Positions 28,216-38,867 of a stretch of DNA of 64,000 nt are shown piece after piece. The DNA is from Bartonella sp. JB63. Lineage in GTDB: Bacteria > Pseudomonadota > Alphaproteobacteria > Rhizobiales > Rhizobiaceae. A program made the position numbers and the translations under genes. Where the stretch lies: positions 372,001 to 436,000 of the forward strand of contig NZ_CP019788.1 in assembly GCF_002022665.1 (NCBI RefSeq), in the 5' to 3' direction. The notes below the pieces were generated by a model. The model worked only from the letters and a program-made list of their open reading frames with translations. It made no database searches and was not told where the DNA came from. Position 1 is the stretch's first letter, and every line of letters begins with the position of its first letter.

Positions 28216-29337
28216 TTAAATGTATATACGCTTATAACGAGAACCAAGCGAGGTAAGAATTTCATAAGGAATGGTAGCTGCATCTGCAGCAACATTTTCA
28301 ATAGTTTGATGTATTCCAATAAGCTCTACCCAATCTCCTCGTTTCGGTTTTTCATGTTTAAGATTGGTTGCATCAACGATAATAGAGTCCATAGAGATTT
28401 GTCCAATGATGGGTAGTTTGTGTCCATTGAAATAAACGGAACCTTTGTTAGAAAGGTTACGTAACCAACCATCAGCATAGCCAATAGAAATAGTTGTAAG
28501 AATACTTGGTTGCTGGGTAATAAAACTTCCTCCATAACCAACGGGGCTTCCTGCTTCAGTGTAACGACTCTGAATAACTTGAGCTTTAAGTTTTAAAACA
28601 GATTTAAGAGATGTACGATGTTTTCTATGGGGATCAATTCCATAAAGTGCAATACCTGGGCGAACAAGATCAAAATAAAAGTCTGGGCCCAGGAAGATTC
28701 CTCCAGAATTAGCAAGCGAGGCTTTACAGGCAGGAAGTTGTGCAAGTGCTGTTTTCATAGCGTTTTTTTGGGTGTAATTGGATGCGCGTGTTACATCATC
28801 TCCATTAGCAAGGTGGCTGATAATATATTTTATGTCTGCTATTTCGAAAAGAGTAGGGGTTTGGATTAGTCTTTGTAGCTCTTCTTGATCAAGCCCTAGT
28901 CGATTCATATTCGTATCAATTTGAACAATTGCGGGAAATTTTTTATCATTTTTTTGACAATGTATTTGCCAACTTTCAATTGCATGCCAAGAATTAAGAA
29001 CAGGAACAATACCAGCTTGAGCTACGAATTCTTCTGCAGTAGGAGGAATACCATTTAGAAGGACGAGGGTGACATTTTGTGGTAAAATAGCTTTTAATTG
29101 AAGTGCTTCTTTAATATGGGCAATAAAAAAAGTGCGACAACCAGCTTGATAAAGTGCAGGGGCTATTTTTTCAACTCCTAGTCCATAAGCATCAGCTTTT
29201 ACTACGGCTGAACATTCTATAGGAGCAACGCGTTGGGCTAAGGTTTTATAATTAGCGACAATTGCACCAATATCAATAGTTGCTATGGCTGCGTAGGGTA
29301 ATACTGCATTTGTTTCATAATCAATGGATTTGTCCAT
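28216..29337 (-). CDS. alr: Alanine racemase
   Basis: 373 residues. The PLP Lys is in SAVVKADAYGLG (about 43-54); the second catalytic Tyr is in the SIGYADGWLRNLSNKG segment, and GYGGSF and GQISMDSIIVDAT are family motifs. It makes D-alanine for peptidoglycan. In Brucella and rhizobia alr commonly lies between dnaB and radA; here dnaB and radA (60.8 kb) are directly adjacent and alr stands alone, convergent to gcvP. Reading frame intact. Confidence 0.95.
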   Translation of the reverse strand: MDKSIDYETNAVLPYAAIATIDIGAIVANYKTLAQRVAPIECSAVVKADAYGLGVEKIAPALYQAGCRTFFIAHIKEALQLKAILPQNVTLVLLNGIPPTAEEFVAQAGIVPVLNSWHAIESWQIHCQKNDKKFPAIVQIDTNMNRLGLDQEELQRLIQTPTLFEIADIKYIISHLANGDDVTRASNYTQKNAMKTALAQLPACKASLANSGGIFLGPDFYFDLVRPGIALYGIDPHRKHRTSLKSVLKLKAQVIQSRYTEAGSPVGYGGSFITQQPSILTTISIGYADGWLRNLSNKGSVYFNGHKLPIIGQISMDSIIVDATNLKHEKPKRGDWVELIGIHQTIENVAADAATIPYEILTSLGSRYKRIYI

Positions 29338-30169
29338 TTTGCAATCCTATCTTTATTAAATAAGATACGAATTTCCTTTTAAGCTATTATTCTTATAATT
29401 TTGTCTATAATACACAAAAATGCGCATATTGTCTTTGATTTTGAAATAAATAAGTGGTGCAAGCAGTTAGTGAAGTGAGAGATACAATTTTGCTACAATG
29501 AATAGAAATTATTTTTTTGAATGTGAGAATCTAATGGAGCAATGTTTTTTATTTCAAGTTTTCTTTTTTACATCAAATAAAACCACTTAATTCTACTTCT
29601 ATATGTTATAAGAAAGATTAATGGGTGATAAATCATTTGAGAAAGAATTTTATAATGCCTCTTATGGAGCATCTACATGTAAGAGAAAAAATAAATAAAA
29701 ATAAAATAAATACTTTATTATAAAGGTGAGGGATTTTATAGTTATTAATTTTATTATGTTTTCTTCTTTATTTCTCACTTTTTTATCAATTAATTTCCAT
29801 CTCAATATTTTTATTGAAGCGATAATCATTCACAATGTTATTTTCTTAAGTATGTAATAACATTATTAGAGATATTGATTTGGTTAATTCTGAAAGCTGT
29901 AAAACTGAATTCAAAAAGTTAGTGAAGTTGGGCATTGGTTGTTACTTTGATTATATTTTCTCAAAATTAGGCCGTCTCTCTGTTTTAAAGATAGTCTAAA
30001 CCGTTATATGTAATATTTTACTCTAATCTGATATACAAAAGCTGGAAAGGCAAGCCTCTAAACTGTCTAACATACTGGCTACCTAGAGATCGATACTGAT
30101 TTAAAGGTATAAAGATTAAAGCGTCCTCTGAATTAGGTAAAGAGAACTATTTTTAAAATAGAAGAGAGC
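29338..30169. other. Long A/T-rich intergenic stretch
   Basis: 832 bases between the alr start and the slt stop. No open frame of note, no RNA gene recognised and no clear similarity to a decayed gene. Probably a deletion scar or decayed gene beyond recognition. Confidence 0.45.
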
Positions 30170-32284
30170 TTATGGATTCTTGTAGCCGAAAACGAGATCA
30201 GATTTGATATCCGTTGTTCCAATGAGACGGGCTTTGTACACTTCGTAATTTTCCATAACACGCATCACATAGTTACGAGTTTCTGTATAGGGTATACGTT
30301 CGATCCAGTCGACAACTTTATCAAGAGATTGTCCTCTAGGATCGCCATAACGTTTTATCCATTCATTTGCGCGACGAAAGCCTGCATTATAGCTAATAAA
30401 AGCCAATATATAAGATCCATTAAAACGCTTTAATTGTTCGTTTAGAAAATGAGCACCTAATATAGTGTTATAACTGACATCACTGCTGAATTTTTTGTGA
30501 GACCACGCAATTGAATGCTTGTTGGCCAAAGCTTTTGCTGTGGTAGGCAATAATTGTAGCATACCTTGAGCTCCTGCTTTTGATATAGCGATGGGATTAA
30601 ATTCGCTTTCTTGACGTGCAATAGCATAGATGAGTGCTTTTTTTGCTGCAGAAATATTGACAGATGTTGGAATAGCACCGATAGGATGGGAAAGAGCACT
30701 GACGGCTTTACCTCGAAAAACAGCATTCTTACCGATTTTAAGACTGGTATAATAATCACCATTTTTTTCTGACATAACAGCTAAAAGAGCTAGTTCACCA
30801 GGGTTTTCTATTGTTTTGCTGAGTTCTTTATAAAAAAGTTTAGCGAGATTATCATAACCAGCATCTTCAAGCTTTTGGATGATTTTAACACCTTTTCGTG
30901 CACTAAAATTTTGCCGTTCATTTATTGTTGGTTTAGGAAAATGAATTTCAAGTTTTTTTTTGTTAAGTCGTGAGGCTGCTAATTGACCATAATAAGTCGT
31001 ACCAAAATAAGCAGCACGATGAAAATAATGTGTGGCATTTTTATGCTCACCTAAGGTTTCTGCTGTTCGCCCCATCCAATAATAGCCTCGGGATGCTGAG
31101 AGAGGAGAAGAGGAGAGTTGAGAAATACGCGTAAAATGGCGCATTGCTGTTTTGGGGTTATGAAGAAATCGAAGCGCATACCATCCTGCATGAAATGCAG
31201 CATCAATTTCTAATGAAGGTGTTCCTCTAATATGAGCTGAAACAAGTTGATAAGCAATTTTAGGTTTGTTTAAATCAAGCATTTCCCGGGAAAGAATACG
31301 TCGTTCTATCCACCATGCATCAGGGTTAATGAGATTTATTTCATCTCGTGGTGCTTGCATCATGAGTTTTGCAGCAATATCGTATTGTCTAGTTCGTCTA
31401 AAGTAACGAATTTTAGCAAATTGTAAGAGAGGATCTTTTCTCCACGATTGATCAACAGCTTTTAGTTTTTGTGCAGCTTGAGATTCATTTTTTTCAACAG
31501 CAGCAAAAGCATTAAAAAGAGATTGAGCATGGGCTAATTTTGCAACCCGCTGGGCCGAATCGATACAATTTGCATAAAGCATAATTTTCATACGTTTCAG
31601 ATGATCAGTAGACGTTAATGCAGCACTTGCATTTTTAAGAATGAGATCTTCTTCTTGAGTGTTGAGCTCTGCTGTGTGCCACCATGGCGCGATTATTTGT
31701 CGCGCACGGGTAATTTGCCCAGTTACGATAAGTGCTTTGGCGAGAGCTGCCATTCCTTGTACTGTAAGGGGGGAGTGGTGAGTAAATTTTTGAAGAATCG
31801 CTTGAGCAGAATCGTTTTCTTTAATGAAAGCACGTTCAAAATTGCGTTGCATGATATTCATACCTGGCCAACCTTTTAATTCATTGATGGCACTTAATAT
31901 TTCAGAGCTTGGTATGTTTGTTTGATATGATGTATTGATTGCCCATGTTAAGATATGGCGATCAAGACTGTTTTGAGGCATTGTATTGCGAAGCGCTATT
32001 GTTTTTGTAATATCTTTGCTTGAAAGAGTATCTAAGCCGAATTTAAGTTGGTTGGCTCTAGTAATATTAATTCTTGTTGCGATATTATTATTTATGGGAT
32101 GAATAGCTTCAAGAGGTTTTTTAAGTTTTTCTATGGTGATAAGAGGATGAGGATTAACCAAAGGCACTGGTCCATTTTGTGGTAGAAAAATTGCTTGTGC
32201 TGAGGCATTCGAGAGTAAGATTATAGCTACCAATTTGAATATAATAAAGGTTGATACAAAAAAGTGAATAGATATTATATGCAT
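30170..32284 (-). CDS. slt: Soluble lytic murein transglycosylase (Slt70 family)
   Basis: 704 residues. Signal segment at about 12-30; a long alpha-superhelical region of TPR-like repeats (about 100-530), and the C-terminal SLT catalytic domain with Glu in YAIARQESEFNPIAISKAGAQGMLQLLPTTA and the AFISYNAGFRRANEWIKRYGDP motif. Cleaves peptidoglycan to 1,6-anhydromuropeptides during wall growth and recycling. Divergent from dapA, the same slt/dapA arrangement as in Brucella and rhizobia. Confidence 0.93.
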   Translation of the reverse strand: MHIISIHFFVSTFIIFKLVAIILLSNASAQAIFLPQNGPVPLVNPHPLITIEKLKKPLEAIHPINNNIATRINITRANQLKFGLDTLSSKDITKTIALRNTMPQNSLDRHILTWAINTSYQTNIPSSEILSAINELKGWPGMNIMQRNFERAFIKENDSAQAILQKFTHHSPLTVQGMAALAKALIVTGQITRARQIIAPWWHTAELNTQEEDLILKNASAALTSTDHLKRMKIMLYANCIDSAQRVAKLAHAQSLFNAFAAVEKNESQAAQKLKAVDQSWRKDPLLQFAKIRYFRRTRQYDIAAKLMMQAPRDEINLINPDAWWIERRILSREMLDLNKPKIAYQLVSAHIRGTPSLEIDAAFHAGWYALRFLHNPKTAMRHFTRISQLSSSPLSASRGYYWMGRTAETLGEHKNATHYFHRAAYFGTTYYGQLAASRLNKKKLEIHFPKPTINERQNFSARKGVKIIQKLEDAGYDNLAKLFYKELSKTIENPGELALLAVMSEKNGDYYTSLKIGKNAVFRGKAVSALSHPIGAIPTSVNISAAKKALIYAIARQESEFNPIAISKAGAQGMLQLLPTTAKALANKHSIAWSHKKFSSDVSYNTILGAHFLNEQLKRFNGSYILAFISYNAGFRRANEWIKRYGDPRGQSLDKVVDWIERIPYTETRNYVMRVMENYEVYKARLIGTTDIKSDLVFGYKNP

Positions 32285-32439
32285 TGAGGAAAGACCTTTA
32301 GATCTTGCTTTTTAGGCAATATTTATAAATTTTAAAAGAGAAGCATGAAGGACATGTTAACGACTTAGTTCCGTTTTTAGGAAATGTGCAGCATGCAAAA
32401 AATATAGATTGATATTGTAAGATTTTTATGAAATTCAAC

Positions 32440-32468
32440 TTGCTTCAGCTATAGAGCAAGACTATGTT
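32440..32468 (+). promoter_or_regulatory. Candidate sigma-70 promoter of dapA
   Basis: TTGCTT (32440-32445), 17-base spacer, TATGTT (32463-32468), about 57 bases before the dapA start. Moderate match in very A/T-rich sequence, so only suggestive. Confidence 0.35.
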
Positions 32469-32525
32469 TTACAATGAGATGGTCATTGAAAATAAAGTAA
32501 ATTTAAACATTATCGGGAGTTTATT

Positions 32526-33410
32526 ATGCTCAAGGGAGCACTAACTGCATTAATCACACCATTTAATGAAGATGGTGTTATTGATGAAAAATCGTTTTGC
32601 AATTTAGTTGAATGGCAAATCGAACAAGGTATTCATGGTTTGAGTCCTGTTGGAACAACAGGCGAGTCAGCTACTTTAAGTCATGAAGAACATAAGCGAG
32701 TTGTAGAATTATGCGTTGAACAGGTTGCTAAGCGCGTTCCTGTTCTTGCAGGAGCAGGATCAAATAGCACAGATGAGGCTGTGGAACTTGCACAACATAT
32801 AGAGAAGGTAGGTGCAGACGCAGTTTTAGTGGTAACTCCTTATTATAATAAGCCTAATCAGAGGGGATTATATGCTCACTTTTCTGCTATTGCGAAAGCT
32901 GTTTCTATTCCTATAGTGATTTATAATATTCCTGGACGCTCTGTTGTTGATCTAGCTGTAGAAACTATGAAAAATCTTTGTCAGGACTTCAAAAATATCA
33001 TTGGTGTCAAGGATGCAACGGGTAAAATTGAGCGAGTAAGTGAACAAAGAGAAAAGTGTGGTCAGAATTTTATACAGCTCTCCGGTGATGATAGAACTGC
33101 GTTAGGTTTTAATGCACATGGAGGTGTAGGGTGTATTTCAGTTGTATCCAATATTGCTCCAAAGCTTTGTGCAGAGCTTTATACTGCTTGTCATCGTGGT
33201 GATTATAATGCGGCATTAAAATTAAATAATCGTTTAATGCCTCTCATTCGCGGAATATTTATTGAACCAAATCCAGCAGGTATTAAATATGCTGCCGCAA
33301 AATTAGGGCTTTGTAGTGATACTGTTCGTTTGCCAATTGTTCCATTAGAGGATACTACAAAGAGAATTATTGATGCTGCTTTGCAATATACAGGTCTTAT
33401 TAACGAATAA
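32526..33410 (+). CDS. dapA: 4-hydroxy-tetrahydrodipicolinate synthase
   Basis: 294 residues, typical. Motifs: [49 protein letters not shown] with the catalytic Tyr, and the Schiff-base Lys in [13 protein letters not shown]. It condenses aspartate semialdehyde (made by Asd, also in this window) with pyruvate for diaminopimelate and lysine. smpB follows 18 bases later, probably co-transcribed. Confidence 0.97.
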   Translation: MLKGALTALITPFNEDGVIDEKSFCNLVEWQIEQGIHGLSPVGTTGESATLSHEEHKRVVELCVEQVAKRVPVLAGAGSNSTDEAVELAQHIEKVGADAVLVVTPYYNKPNQRGLYAHFSAIAKAVSIPIVIYNIPGRSVVDLAVETMKNLCQDFKNIIGVKDATGKIERVSEQREKCGQNFIQLSGDDRTALGFNAHGGVGCISVVSNIAPKLCAELYTACHRGDYNAALKLNNRLMPLIRGIFIEPNPAGIKYAAAKLGLCSDTVRLPIVPLEDTTKRIIDAALQYTGLINE

Positions 33411-33428
33411 AATGGTGTTGAAATAGCC

Positions 33429-33905
33429 ATGAATAAAAAAAAGAATGCATCAATACGAAAAGTTATTGCAGATAATCGTAAAGCACGTTTCAATTTTGAA
33501 ATTCTTGATACTCTTGAGGCCGGTATTGTTCTTCAAGGAACAGAGGTTAAATCTTTGCGTTCCAATCATGCTAATATTTCTGAAAGTTATGCTAGCTTTG
33601 AAGAGGGAGAATTATGGTTGATTAATTCTTATATTCCTGAATATATGCAGGCGAATCGTTTTAACCATGAAGCACGTCGTTTGCGTAAGTTATTGCTTTC
33701 AAAGCGCGAAATGGCACGTTTCTTTAATACAATTTCTCGTGAGGGAATGACTATTACTCCACTTAAACTTTATTTTAATGAGCGAGGGCGTGTTAAGCTG
33801 GAGATTGCTTTGGCGCGTGGTAAAAAACTTCACGATAAACGTGAAACAGAAAAAAAACGTGATTGGAGTCGTGAAAAAGCGCGACTTTTAAGAAAGCATG
33901 GATAA
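33429..33905 (+). CDS. smpB: SsrA-binding protein SmpB
   Basis: 158 residues with the SmpB pattern: [44 protein letters not shown] and the basic C-terminal tail [24 protein letters not shown], which inserts into the decoding centre. Works with tmRNA to rescue stalled ribosomes; the ssrA gene is not seen in this window. Convergent with the uracil-DNA glycosylase gene. Confidence 0.97.
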   Translation: MNKKKNASIRKVIADNRKARFNFEILDTLEAGIVLQGTEVKSLRSNHANISESYASFEEGELWLINSYIPEYMQANRFNHEARRLRKLLLSKREMARFFNTISREGMTITPLKLYFNERGRVKLEIALARGKKLHDKRETEKKRDWSREKARLLRKHG

Positions 33906-33942
33906 TAGAGAGGAAATTTGTATATCTTTGTTTAAAGAGATT

Positions 33943-34611
33943 TCAACATTGATTTAAATATATTCTTGCTGTTTGGAAGATTTGATGGAACATAGTATCT
34001 GTCAAACGGCCAGTGTTAGTATTATAGCGTGAACAGTGATAGCTTGAAAAGATACGTAATCTACCGATATCACTGACTTTTCCATGACCAAAGGGGTGCG
34101 TTAAGATTTTTGCGTTTAAAGCTCGTATAGTGGAGTTATGAGCAATACTACCAAGAGTAATGATGGCTTTGAGTTTAGGAAGGTTTGTTAAAAGAGGTGA
34201 AAAAAAATGCCGGCAAGTGTTGATCTCAGCACCAGTGGGTTTATTGTCTGGTGGGACACAACGCACTGAATTAACAATTGCTGCATCAATGAGCTCGAGG
34301 GTATCGTCTGATCTTTCTGCGAAGGTACCTTGAGCAAAACCAAATTTTTTTAAAGTGGAATAAAGGAGATGGCCAGCATAATCGCCTGTGAAAGGACGTC
34401 CAGTTCTGTTTGCTCCACGTAATCCAGGAGCAAGTCCGACGATAAGAAGACGTGTTGTTGCAGCTCCTTTATGAGGGTAAAATGGACTTACAGGTGCATT
34501 ATGCCAGTGGGGTTCTTTAATGCGCCAATCAGCGATAAAGTTGTTTAGGCGGGGACACAAATTACAATTTGGAGGTGGTTCCGGGCACAATGATGTTGAT
34601 TTACTGTTCAT
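33943..34611 (-). CDS. Uracil-DNA glycosylase, family 5 (UdgB type)
   Basis: 222 residues from ATG 34611; the frame extends to a TTG at 34641. Four Cys likely bind an Fe-S cluster: CPEPPPNCNLC near the start (about residues 9-19) and further Cys at VRCVPP and NTCRHF. UDG motifs: LLIVGLAPGLRGANRTGRPFTGDYAG (motif 1) and HPFGHG near the C-terminus (motif 2 region). Family 5 enzymes remove uracil and other deaminated bases. Common between smpB and rpoZ in Rhizobiales. Confidence 0.88.
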   Translation of the reverse strand: MNSKSTSLCPEPPPNCNLCPRLNNFIADWRIKEPHWHNAPVSPFYPHKGAATTRLLIVGLAPGLRGANRTGRPFTGDYAGHLLYSTLKKFGFAQGTFAERSDDTLELIDAAIVNSVRCVPPDNKPTGAEINTCRHFFSPLLTNLPKLKAIITLGSIAHNSTIRALNAKILTHPFGHGKVSDIGRLRIFSSYHCSRYNTNTGRLTDTMFHQIFQTARIYLNQC

Positions 34612-34782
34612 AGATTGCAGGTACCAATGATGTTTTATCAAAATCTTTTTAAGTTATTTTTTTGGTATTCGCTGAAATGTATCCTTGTAAACAGTCTTAT
34701 TAATGCATACAAGGATTTTTTCCACAATAACTAAGATGAATTTATCGCTGATTTGTATTGTAGGGAAATATGTATTGCTGTG

Positions 34783-34807
34783 ATTAGTCAATAATATATT
34801 GACTAAT
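34783..34807. repeat. Perfect 11-bp inverted repeat
   Basis: ATTAGTCAATA, three bases (ATA), TATTGACTAAT. It lies about 140-170 bases upstream of the glycosylase start and 730 bases before rpoZ. It is not followed by a T-run, so a terminator is unlikely; an operator or relic of a mobile element end is possible. Confidence 0.6.
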
Positions 34808-35471
34808 ACAATATCAAATGAATTTAAAGCTCTTTTTATAAACTATAAAGCCTGTGATGTTGATAACTTGATATAGAGTTAGCGATTCATAGAAAGTGTG
34901 TTTTAGTCGGTATTCCATCGAAGTTTTTTCTTCTTTTGAAGAGGGACATATTATTTCTTTTTATTTCTTTAATTATAGAAACTTTATTTTTCGGATAGTT
35001 TATGGATCAAAAAGAGTTATCTCTTTTAAAGATGCTTTTGTTAGGTACATTTAATTTAACGTTGAAAAAGATTTAGATATTCATGACAAATGGCTTTTTA
35101 ATATAGCATTTCATAACAGTCTATTTGCATCAACTAAGTTAATCAAAGCACTGCTCTCTGCGATTAATTTTCAGCTGTAATATGCTATTAGTTCTCATTA
35201 TATTCTAAATCAATCTTTTTAAATATAGAGAAAAGAGATATAATAATACATTTACATTGTTTTTTCTTGAATGAACGTGCTTACTTTATTTGTGCAATCT
35301 ATTTTCTTTAATTATGATAATCACTGTGTTATTAAAAATGAAATAGTTTGAAATTATTTTTTTCAAATAACTTATGGATTTTAGTATCTTTATAAATTTA
35401 AATCTTTCCAAGATTTTTAGTGCAGTTAGAAAAAAATAATAAAGTATATGTTGTTTTTCTTGTTTTTTGTT

Positions 35472-35499
35472 TTGATTATTGTATATACTTTACGATAAT
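35472..35499 (+). promoter_or_regulatory. Candidate sigma-70 promoter of rpoZ
   Basis: TTGATT (35472-35477), 16-base spacer, GATAAT (35494-35499), about 34 bases before the rpoZ start, which has a GAAAGGGA ribosome binding site. Confidence 0.5.
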
Positions 35500-35533
35500 A
35501 ATTAATTTTTCAACCTTGAAGAAAGGGACATAA

Positions 35534-35932
35534 ATGGCCCGTGTAACAGTAGAAGATTGTATTGATAAGGTTGATAATCGTTTTGAGTTGGTGCTTTTAG
35601 CTGGGCATCGGGCTCGTCAGATTTCACAAGGTGCACAGATTACAATCGATCGTGATAATGATAAAAATCCAGTTATTGCTTTGCGTGAAATAGCAGATCA
35701 AACTTTATCTCCTGCTGATTTAAAAGAAGATCTTATTCATTCTTTACAAAAGCACGTGGAAGTTGATGAACCAGAAGGAACAATAGAGTTTATTTCTCTT
35801 TCAGGTGAAGCCGAAGGTGTTTTGGGTTCTTCATCAGAAGAGGGCAATGGTTCATTTGATTACATGTCAGAAGAGGAGCTTTTAGCAGGTATTGAAAGTT
35901 TAGTTGTGCCAGAGAAAAATGATGATTATTAA
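35534..35932 (+). CDS. rpoZ: RNA polymerase omega subunit
   Basis: 132 residues. [35 protein letters not shown] is the omega signature, followed by [12 protein letters not shown]; the acidic C-terminal extension (about 75-132) is typical for alphaproteobacteria. Assists RNA polymerase assembly and ppGpp response. Directly upstream of rsh, the usual pairing. Confidence 0.97.
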   Translation: MARVTVEDCIDKVDNRFELVLLAGHRARQISQGAQITIDRDNDKNPVIALREIADQTLSPADLKEDLIHSLQKHVEVDEPEGTIEFISLSGEAEGVLGSSSEEGNGSFDYMSEEELLAGIESLVVPEKNDDY

Positions 35933-36047
35933 TAGCCATATCTTATTGAAAAAGTAATATATAGATTATCATTGAGTAGATTTTTTTCTTTGATTAGTAG
36001 AATATTCAGTAATGATTTAATTACAAAATTTCTAAGGATACACCTAT

Positions 36048-38276
36048 ATGATGCGTCAGTGTGAGCTGGTTGAGCGTGTACAGCGTTACAAGGCTGACGT
36101 AAATGCGGATTTATTGAATAAGGCCTATGTTTATGCAATGCAGAAGCACGGTCATCAAAGGCGTGCTTCAGGTGATCTTTATTTTTCTCATCCTTTAGAA
36201 GTTGCCTCTATCTTAACAGATATGCACTTAGATGAAGCGACAATTGCTGTTGCCCTTTTACATGATACAATTGAAGATACGAATGCTACAAGAGCAGAAA
36301 TTGATCAACTTTTTGGATCTGAAATTGGTAAATTAGTTGAAGGACTTACAAAGCTTAATAAGCTTGATCTTGTATCGAAGAAAGCTATACAGGCAGAAAA
36401 TCTTCGTAAGCTTCTTATTGCTATTTCTGATGATATTCGTGTTCTTTTAGTTAAACTGGCAGATCGTCTTCATAATATGCGCACCCTTGATGTTATGCGT
36501 GATGATAAACGTCGGTGGATTGCTGAAGAGACAATGGATATTTATGCTCCGCTTGCTGGTCGCATGGGTATGCAAGATATGCGTGAAGAGTTAGAGAATC
36601 TTTCTTTTTTTTATTTAAATCCGGAAGGTTATCGTACTATTACTGATCGGCTTTCTGAATTATCAAAGCGCAATCGCGATTTGCTCTCCACAATTGAAAG
36701 AGAATTGACAAAGCTTTTTTTTAAAAATGGTATTAAAGCCAATGTTAAAAGCCGTCAGAAAAAGCCTTATTCAGTTTTTCGTAAAATGGAAAGCAAGATC
36801 TTATCTTTTGAACAATTATCTGATATTTTTGGGTTTCGTGTGATTGTTGAGAGTGTGGATGATTGTTATCGCGCTCTGGGTATTATACATACCACATGGT
36901 CTATGGTTCCTGGGCGTTTTAAGGATTATGTTTCCATACCCAAACAAAATGATTATCGTTCAATCCATACAACGATTGTTGGGCCTTCAGGACAACGCGT
37001 TGAATTACAAATTAGAACTGATGCAATGGATAAGATTGCTGAATATGGTGTTGCAGCACATGCTATTTATAAAGATCATGGTTCTGATTATTCAGCATCA
37101 AAATTATCAAATGAAACTAATGCTTATGCATGGTTGCGTCAAACAATTCAATCTTTGTCAGATGGTGATAATCCGGAAGAGTTTTTAGAACATACAAAGC
37201 TTGAGCTTTTCCATGATCAGGTTTTTTGTTTTACGCCGAAAGGACAATTAATTGCCTTTCCAAAAGGTGCTACACCCATTGATTTTGCTTATGCAGTACA
37301 TACCGATATTGGTAATTCTTGTGTGGGAGTAAAAATCAATGGTCGTATTATGCCTATAATGACCAAATTAAAAAATGGTGATGAGGTTAATATTATATGT
37401 TCGCAGATTCAGTCTCCACCGGCAGCTTGGGAATCACTCGTTGTAACAGGAAAGGCACGTTCTGCAATTCGTCGAGCAACACGTTCAGCAATACATAAAC
37501 AATATTCTGGTTTAGGATGTCGTATTCTTGAACGTTCATTTGAATGCATAGGAAAACAATTTTCACAAGACACACTTAAACAAGTTTTGCCACGTTTAGC
37601 ACGCAAGGATGTTGAAGATGTGTTGGCGGCTGTTGGACGTGGTGAATTAGCTGCTACAGATGTAGTTAAAGCAGTTTATCCAAATTATCAAGATCATCAT
37701 GTGGTGAGCAAACCATCGTTTAAGTTTAAGGAAAGAAGTTGGTTTAATATTGAAAATGCTCAAGATATGATTTTTAAGATTCTCGAGAATAAAAAAAGCA
37801 AAACTTCGAAAAAAGAACGTAAATATAGAGTATTACCTATTCAAGGCACGAAAGGGGATATTCCAGTACAATTTTCTCTTGAAGGAGCTGTGCCGGGAGA
37901 TCAAATTGTTGGTATTATGCAGCCAGGTGCAGGTGTTATTATTTATCCAATACAATCTTCCGCTTTAATGGCGTATGGTGATCAGCCAGAGCGGTGGATT
38001 GATGTACGTTGGGATATTGATTCTGAGATGAGTGAACGTTTTCCTGCTCGAATCAATATTTTAGCTGTGAATAGTCCTGGTTCTTTAGCTGAAATTACTC
38101 AGATTATTTTTGTTAATGATGCCAATATTCAAAATTTATCTTTTGTGCATAAGGCGACAGATTTTACGGAAATTATCATTGATCTTGAGGTTTGGGATTT
38201 AAAACATTTAAGTCGTATCTTTTCTCAGTTAAAAAAAGCAAGATCAGTAAATATGGTGCGTCGAGTTTATGGATAA
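36048..38276 (+). CDS. rsh: Bifunctional (p)ppGpp synthetase/hydrolase Rsh
   Basis: 742 residues. Hydrolase HD domain: SHPLEVASILTDMHLDEATIAVALLHDTIEDT and VKLADRLHNMRTLDVM. Synthetase domain: GRFKDYVSIPKQNDYRSIHTTIVGP and VELQIRTDAMDKIAEYGVAAH. Then TGS (VFCFTPKGQLIAFPKGATPIDFAYAVHTDIG) and a C-terminal ACT domain (about 665-740). Both catalytic centres look intact, as expected for the single Rel of alphaproteobacteria, which controls the stringent response. A good AAGGA precedes ATG 36048. Confidence 0.96.
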   Translation: MMRQCELVERVQRYKADVNADLLNKAYVYAMQKHGHQRRASGDLYFSHPLEVASILTDMHLDEATIAVALLHDTIEDTNATRAEIDQLFGSEIGKLVEGLTKLNKLDLVSKKAIQAENLRKLLIAISDDIRVLLVKLADRLHNMRTLDVMRDDKRRWIAEETMDIYAPLAGRMGMQDMREELENLSFFYLNPEGYRTITDRLSELSKRNRDLLSTIERELTKLFFKNGIKANVKSRQKKPYSVFRKMESKILSFEQLSDIFGFRVIVESVDDCYRALGIIHTTWSMVPGRFKDYVSIPKQNDYRSIHTTIVGPSGQRVELQIRTDAMDKIAEYGVAAHAIYKDHGSDYSASKLSNETNAYAWLRQTIQSLSDGDNPEEFLEHTKLELFHDQVFCFTPKGQLIAFPKGATPIDFAYAVHTDIGNSCVGVKINGRIMPIMTKLKNGDEVNIICSQIQSPPAAWESLVVTGKARSAIRRATRSAIHKQYSGLGCRILERSFECIGKQFSQDTLKQVLPRLARKDVEDVLAAVGRGELAATDVVKAVYPNYQDHHVVSKPSFKFKERSWFNIENAQDMIFKILENKKSKTSKKERKYRVLPIQGTKGDIPVQFSLEGAVPGDQIVGIMQPGAGVIIYPIQSSALMAYGDQPERWIDVRWDIDSEMSERFPARINILAVNSPGSLAEITQIIFVNDANIQNLSFVHKATDFTEIIIDLEVWDLKHLSRIFSQLKKARSVNMVRRVYG

Positions 38277-38288
38277 AGAGATTATGCA

Positions 38289-38867
38289 ATGAATACACAA
38301 GATGTAATTAATATTTTTAGACAAGCAGATGCTATTTTAGAAGGGCATTTTATTTTAACATCAGGTCGCCGTAGTGCTACTTATTTACAGAAGGCAAAAG
38401 TTTTTATGCATGCTGATCTTACCGAAAAGCTGTGTTACGCTCTAGCCCAGAAAATTAAAAAATATGTGGAGGGAAAAATTGATTATATAGTTGGGCCTGC
38501 AATTGGTGGTCTCATTCCTTCATATGAAACTTCACGTCATCTTCGTATTCCTTCTATTTGGGTGGAGCGTGTGAATGGTATATTCCAATTACATCGTTTC
38601 GAAATTGAAAAAGGTGCGAGGATTGTTATTGTTGAAGATATTGTAACAACGGGTCTTTCTATTCGTGAGACAATTGAAGCATTGGTCGCGGCAAAAGCTA
38701 GTGTGGTAGCGAGTGCATGTATTCTTGATAGGTCTGGTGGCAAGGTTGATTTAGGAGTTCCACTGATTTCACTTGCCGAGTATGAAATTGCATCTTATGA
38801 TGCTAATGCTTTACCTCCTGAACTTGCTGCTCTTCCAGCAATGAAGCCAGGAAGCCGAAATATTTGA
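38289..38867 (+). CDS. pyrE: Orotate phosphoribosyltransferase
   Basis: 192 residues. HFILTSGRRSATYLQKAKV, and the PRPP-binding motif in IVIVEDIVTTGLSIRETIEAL. Converts orotate and PRPP to OMP in pyrimidine synthesis; pyrC is also in this window at 46.6 kb. Begins 12 bases after rsh. Confidence 0.95.
   Translation: MNTQDVINIFRQADAILEGHFILTSGRRSATYLQKAKVFMHADLTEKLCYALAQKIKKYVEGKIDYIVGPAIGGLIPSYETSRHLRIPSIWVERVNGIFQLHRFEIEKGARIVIVEDIVTTGLSIRETIEALVAAKASVVASACILDRSGGKVDLGVPLISLAEYEIASYDANALPPELAALPAMKPGSRNI

Larger units (their letters stand above)
34642..35533. other. Long A/T-rich intergenic stretch before rpoZ
   Basis: 892 bases between the glycosylase start and rpoZ, holding the perfect palindrome at 34783-34807 and the rpoZ promoter near its right end. 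No frame of note. In Brucella a NYN-domain gene often lies near here; I searched for traces and saw none. Confidence 0.45.
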
